Positions 60,464-64,000 of a stretch of DNA of 64,000 bases are shown in pieces. A program made the position numbers and the translations under genes. Every line of letters starts with the position of its first letter. Positions within the stretch are counted from its first letter, which is position 1. The notes below the pieces were generated by a model. The model had not been told where the DNA came from and ran no database searches. It worked only from the letters and a program-made list of their open reading frames with translations. Source of the DNA: Calvatia gigantea (taxonomy: Eukaryota; Basidiomycota; Agaricomycetes; Agaricales; Lycoperdaceae); contig JACAAK010000009.1 of assembly GCA_025093985.1 (NCBI GenBank), forward strand, positions 992,001 through 1,056,000, given 5' to 3'.

Positions 60464-62515
60464 ATGCAACCCTACAACGACAATCCTTTCAGTGATTCAC
60501 ATTCACATCTACCTCAGAATGATGGCGGGGTGAGTGTCTAAAATTCTTACACCCCGCTAAAGCGATTGCGCCGATCAATGGATCACCTTCCCGGCCGAGT
60601 CGCAGACTCATTCATATTTCAATGCAGGTCGGTCACCAGTATACCACACCCTACGAAACCACCACCGGCTTCCAAGGCATTCCACTCGTTTCTCCCAGCA
60701 GTCAAGGGCAGTACCGCAACGTCATGTCGCAATCAGAATTAGGTAGCGAAGCCGCCAAATTGCCAACGTCACAGTGGGATAGCTCGCGATACGGTCAAGG
60801 CTCGACATGGCTCGCAGAGCAAGAGAAACAGAAAAGGCGCTCCAAGATTGTGGTATGACCCCATTTCCTGGAACCAAAAGGGGTAAATTGCTGAACGTCT
60901 ACAGATCATCGCTTGCATCGTTGGCTTGGTCATTATCATCGCTGTGTCCGTTTCTGTAGGTGTGGTGGTGGGACGGAAGAATAATAACCACGTGAACGCT
61001 GCAAAACCTCCCGCAAGTACAGGTGTTACCAATCCAGACGCCGTCAACCAAACGGATCCCAATGATCCAAGTAGCTTTGTTAAGGATCCCAATCTGCATC
61101 AGGCCTTCTATGGTATTGCGTATACCCCCGTAGGATCCCAGCTGCCAGATTGCGGCAATAAACTAGGTGGGTGTATATGGGGTATTCTCCAGACTTTGAT
61201 TCCGCTCACCATTCCAAAGAGGATGTTATCCAGGATATCCAGGTGCGAGCGCCTCTGCCACAGTCCAACACAAAGATGACTAATAACAGTGTACTAGATC
61301 CTATCCCAAATCACCAAGGTACATGGTTTGACCTTCGTCCCTTCCCCATACTCATTCGAAATATAGCGCATCCGTCTCTATGGTGCCGACTGTAATCAAA
61401 CCGCCCTAGTGGTGAGTTTCATTCCCATACCTGCGTCGTTCCCGTCGGGTTTGACATCTGTGATAGTTGGAGGCCATTAAACGCACGAAAGTCGACATGA
61501 CTGTTTGGGTTGGAAACTACGTCGTCCCTGATGGCAAAGACGCCTACACACGTCAGCGAGACGTCATCAAGAAGGCCATCGAGGATTATGGCGTCGACCA
61601 TATTGGTGGTATCACAGTGGGAAATGAGTTCATGCTCAAGTGTGTTACTTCACCGAATCAGCAACAGTTGACTTCTGACATCTTCCCATCACCAGCTACA
61701 TGTTGGATAATGGCGGTGGCGACGCAAATACTCCAATTGGAAACCAAGGCGCCCAAACCCTCATCGCTGATATTAAGGACACGATTGATATGCTCAACGG
61801 CATGAGTTTGAGCAAACGCATTCCCGTCGGCAATTCTGACGCTGGTAGCTTCTTCAACGACGAGGTGCTACAGGCTGTCGATTATGGCGTACGTCCCTGT
61901 TCTCCACAGGTACCTTCCTCTTTTAATACAGAAACCACCAGATGTCAAATGTTCATCCATGGTTTGCCAATGTCAGCGTGGAAACCAGTGCGGCTTGGAC
62001 GACGCAATTCTTTCAGGAGCAGAATTTGGACAAAGCAAACACCTTGCCCAACAAGCCTACCATGTACATCGCTGAAACTGGTGTGTACTGCCCCATATCC
62101 TCCCTTTTCAACTCGCACTAAGATATCTGATGTCCACCACCAGGTTGGCCAACGGTATGTATCTACCCCTCCCTAGGCTGGTTGTCATTCTCACGCGGGG
62201 CCCCAGAAATCATCAGATGCAGGCAATGCCAACAATGGTGCATCAGACGCCTCTGAAGCAAACCTACAGACCTTCATAGATACTTTCGTGTGCCAATCTA
62301 ATGCTGCGGGAACAGGGTACTTCTTCTTTGAGTTCTGTGACGAGGACTGGAAGGACAAACAATTCGGTGGTGTGGAAGGATGGTGGGGCCTGTTCAACCA
62401 AAAGTAAGTCATCTTCTCAAGATAAATTGTATATGGTGCGTGATATTGATGATTGACGTGTGTTTTTAGCCGGACGCTGAAAAACATCAAGATTCCTGAC
62501 TGCATAGCTCCATGA
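60464..62515 (+). CDS. Membrane-anchored GH17 beta-1,3-glucanase
   Basis: Glycoside hydrolase family 17 enzyme acting on cell-wall beta-1,3-glucan. Type II topology: about 97 cytosolic residues, then a membrane segment (IIACIVGLVIIIAVSVSVGV), then the catalytic barrel outside. Motifs: FYGIAYTPVGSQLPDCGN, RIRLYGADCNQTALV, GGITVGNEF with the acid/base Glu, LPVGNSDAG-like IPVGNSDAGSFF, MSNVHPWFANVS, the nucleophile block AETGWPT, and GYFFFEFCDEDWK. Twelve exons sum to 1,401 nt, 466 aa, with no frame problem. Exons of 23, 21 and 11 nt are included; the 11-nt exon (62144-62154) encodes part of the nucleophile motif. Similar TM-anchored GH17 proteins are known in Agaricomycetes. ATG 60464 is the first in frame. 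Confidence 0.93.
62144..62154 (+). other. 11-nt micro-exon of the GH17 gene
   Basis: GTTGGCCAACG lies between introns 62081-62143 (GTGTGT...ACCAG) and 62155-62206 (GTATGT...CCCAG). It completes the Gly codon and supplies Trp-Pro-Thr of the GH17 motif ETGWPT. Confidence 0.9.
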
Positions 62516-64000
62516 TTCTTGACACCCGTACCTCAGGCCCCAACTGTTAGTGCGGCGATGTTTGACTCTTGACCATCATCTACTGCTCCATGATCATGGC
62601 ATTCCGGCCAGGATGCGAGACGAAATCGTCACCATCAACCCGCTCCATCCTAAGATAGTTATATTTCTCTCGCACCTACCCCCTGTAAATTGACGTTTGT
62701 TCCATATCGGACCTACCGGACCTGGACACTACTATGGACTGTTAGAATACCCTGTAGCTGATTCTATGGACTTGACGATTAGCATTTTGTTTTATTGTAC
62801 TCATGACTTGTTACGTTTTTTATTACGAGTACCTCACAAATAACGGAGTGACTACTGGCCTCAAAAGTGATGGTCTTATGAAGATGTGCGGGAATGTCCC
62901 CGTAGTCGCTCACCCATTCATCAACGTCTGAGTTAAAACTCCATCGCACGAAAAGTATGTAATACCTCAGTTGAGTTGTAGTTCGCGTCCTTATTGGGAA
63001 CAGGTATCCCCCTGATACTCATCACAGAGGATTGATAATAAAGATCCAAAGCCTTATTGAGTGTCCACCGCAGTATAATTGGAATAGCAAAAAATAAAGC
63101 TATGTAGATATCACCACTCGAAATCAGGGCAGCAGGAGATATCGCAAGCACAGGAAATAAAACCTGGAATGAGAGAGATTTGATATCACCGAAACACACT
63201 CAAGGTCGTAGTGATAAGGGTTGCAGGTGACATTTAACAGCAGGGCTCGGACAAGCAACATCAAAATTTGGAGGGGAGTCCATGCTAGTGAACCATAAGG
63301 CCTGGGGCAACGCCAGACGATCTTGGTGCTTTCATCAACCCTTCAAACCCACGAGCGAGAAGTATACTGCTTGCCGAGCTTTGGTGAAAATATGAGGAGC
63401 AAAAGTGCCGTCGCAATGGGTTTTCGAGGAGCCGACACCCCATTGGGCAACCGGTAACCTTCGACTAGCTGGAAAAGAGTTGCACTTTCAAAAATTCCGA
63501 CCCAACGGCAGCGTTTCCGTGCTATATCATCACAGCACAGCATCTGTGCACTCGGCTAATGATCGCCACAGCTTCCGAGGGCGTCGAAAGTTGGTTGCGC
63601 TGCGAGGAATTAGCTAATAACAAGCTACACATCAAAACGTTTGTGGTTCTTGTCAGGCCTGGGAATGGAATCGCACAATCACTTAATTCCACTGGCTTGA
63701 AACACGTCCCAAGTGGAATTAAAAAGAAGGTACAGCACGCCCCATCGAGGGACCAGAAGTGGAGCATCTTGTTGTAGGAAAGAGAACTTCAACGCATCGT
63801 TGATATCATACTGCGAATAGATTCAGTCGGAGCCCCGTAGGTGACTCGACAATATATTGCGTTCAAAGCAGGCAGTTCCAGTGGGCGTTCTTTGCGAGGT
63901 CCTCGGCACAGTGCGCTGGCCGTCCGCAATGGCCTTCGAGGCTAAACATAAATTTCTTAGCGGAGTCCCCATGGGTAAAAGGACATGGTCAGCCGGCGCG
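62516..64000. other. Right-edge region, no confident gene
   Basis: It begins with the GH17 3' flank. A minus-strand frame at 62933-63199 encodes two hydrophobic stretches (VLFPVLAISPAALISS; IYIALFFAIPIILRW) preceded by a plausible splice acceptor, so it may be the last exon of a membrane protein, but no upstream exon in phase was found. Other frames are short. Confidence 0.4.

Noticed and set aside
1..64000. CRISPR arrays, operons, ribosome-binding sites, integrons
   Set aside because: The window is fungal nuclear DNA with spliceosomal introns throughout; no regularly spaced repeats were seen.

Overview
This window is nuclear DNA from a filamentous basidiomycete, most likely an Agaricomycete. 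The evidence is 46-66 bp GT-AG introns in almost every gene, a fatty acid synthase whose beta and alpha chains are fused into one polypeptide, and Zn2Cys6 regulators carrying the CLGxGxKRPDW signature. All gene models below were spliced by eye from the sequence. No bacterial, viral or CRISPR features and no convincing tRNA were seen.

Layout. 1-646: 5' part of an unrecognised gene running off the left edge (-). 1691-14388: 18-exon fused fatty acid synthase (-). 14837-16341: Gtr2/RagC-type GTPase (-), divergent from 16560-20323: VTC4-type polyphosphate polymerase (+). 24517-26996 and 30568-33107: two paralogous Zn2Cys6 transcription factors (-). 34322-36306: tandem PH-domain protein (-), divergent from 36673-37384: acyl-CoA-binding protein (+). 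37385-45950: 8.6 kb with no recognisable gene. 45951-49216: single-pass membrane kelch protein (-). 52815-54318: class II J-protein (+). 54720-57454: membrane-anchored GMC oxidoreductase (+), convergent with 57918-60183: formin-type GBD/FH3 protein lacking FH2 (-), which is divergent from 60464-62515: membrane-anchored GH17 glucanase (+). The other long gene-poor stretches are 20.3-24.5, 27.0-30.6, 49.2-52.8 and 62.5-64.0 kb.

Themes. Lipid supply (FAS, acyl-CoA-binding protein), nutrient signalling and phosphate storage (Gtr2, VTC4), and cell wall or polarity (GH17, GBD/FH3 protein, kelch and PH proteins) lie near each other. They do not form an obvious metabolic cluster.

Two things stand out. 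First, four genes (FAS six times, Gtr2, one zinc-cluster factor and the PH protein) carry nine single-base disruptions. All nine are +1 insertions, none is a deletion, and removing them restores exact frames (for example 3,932 codons plus stop in FAS). Consensus error is the simplest explanation, but this needs checking. Second, three genes need micro-exons of 4, 9 and 11 nt between short introns, and each gives a complete frame only when they are included. I did not find a wholly new multi-gene system.
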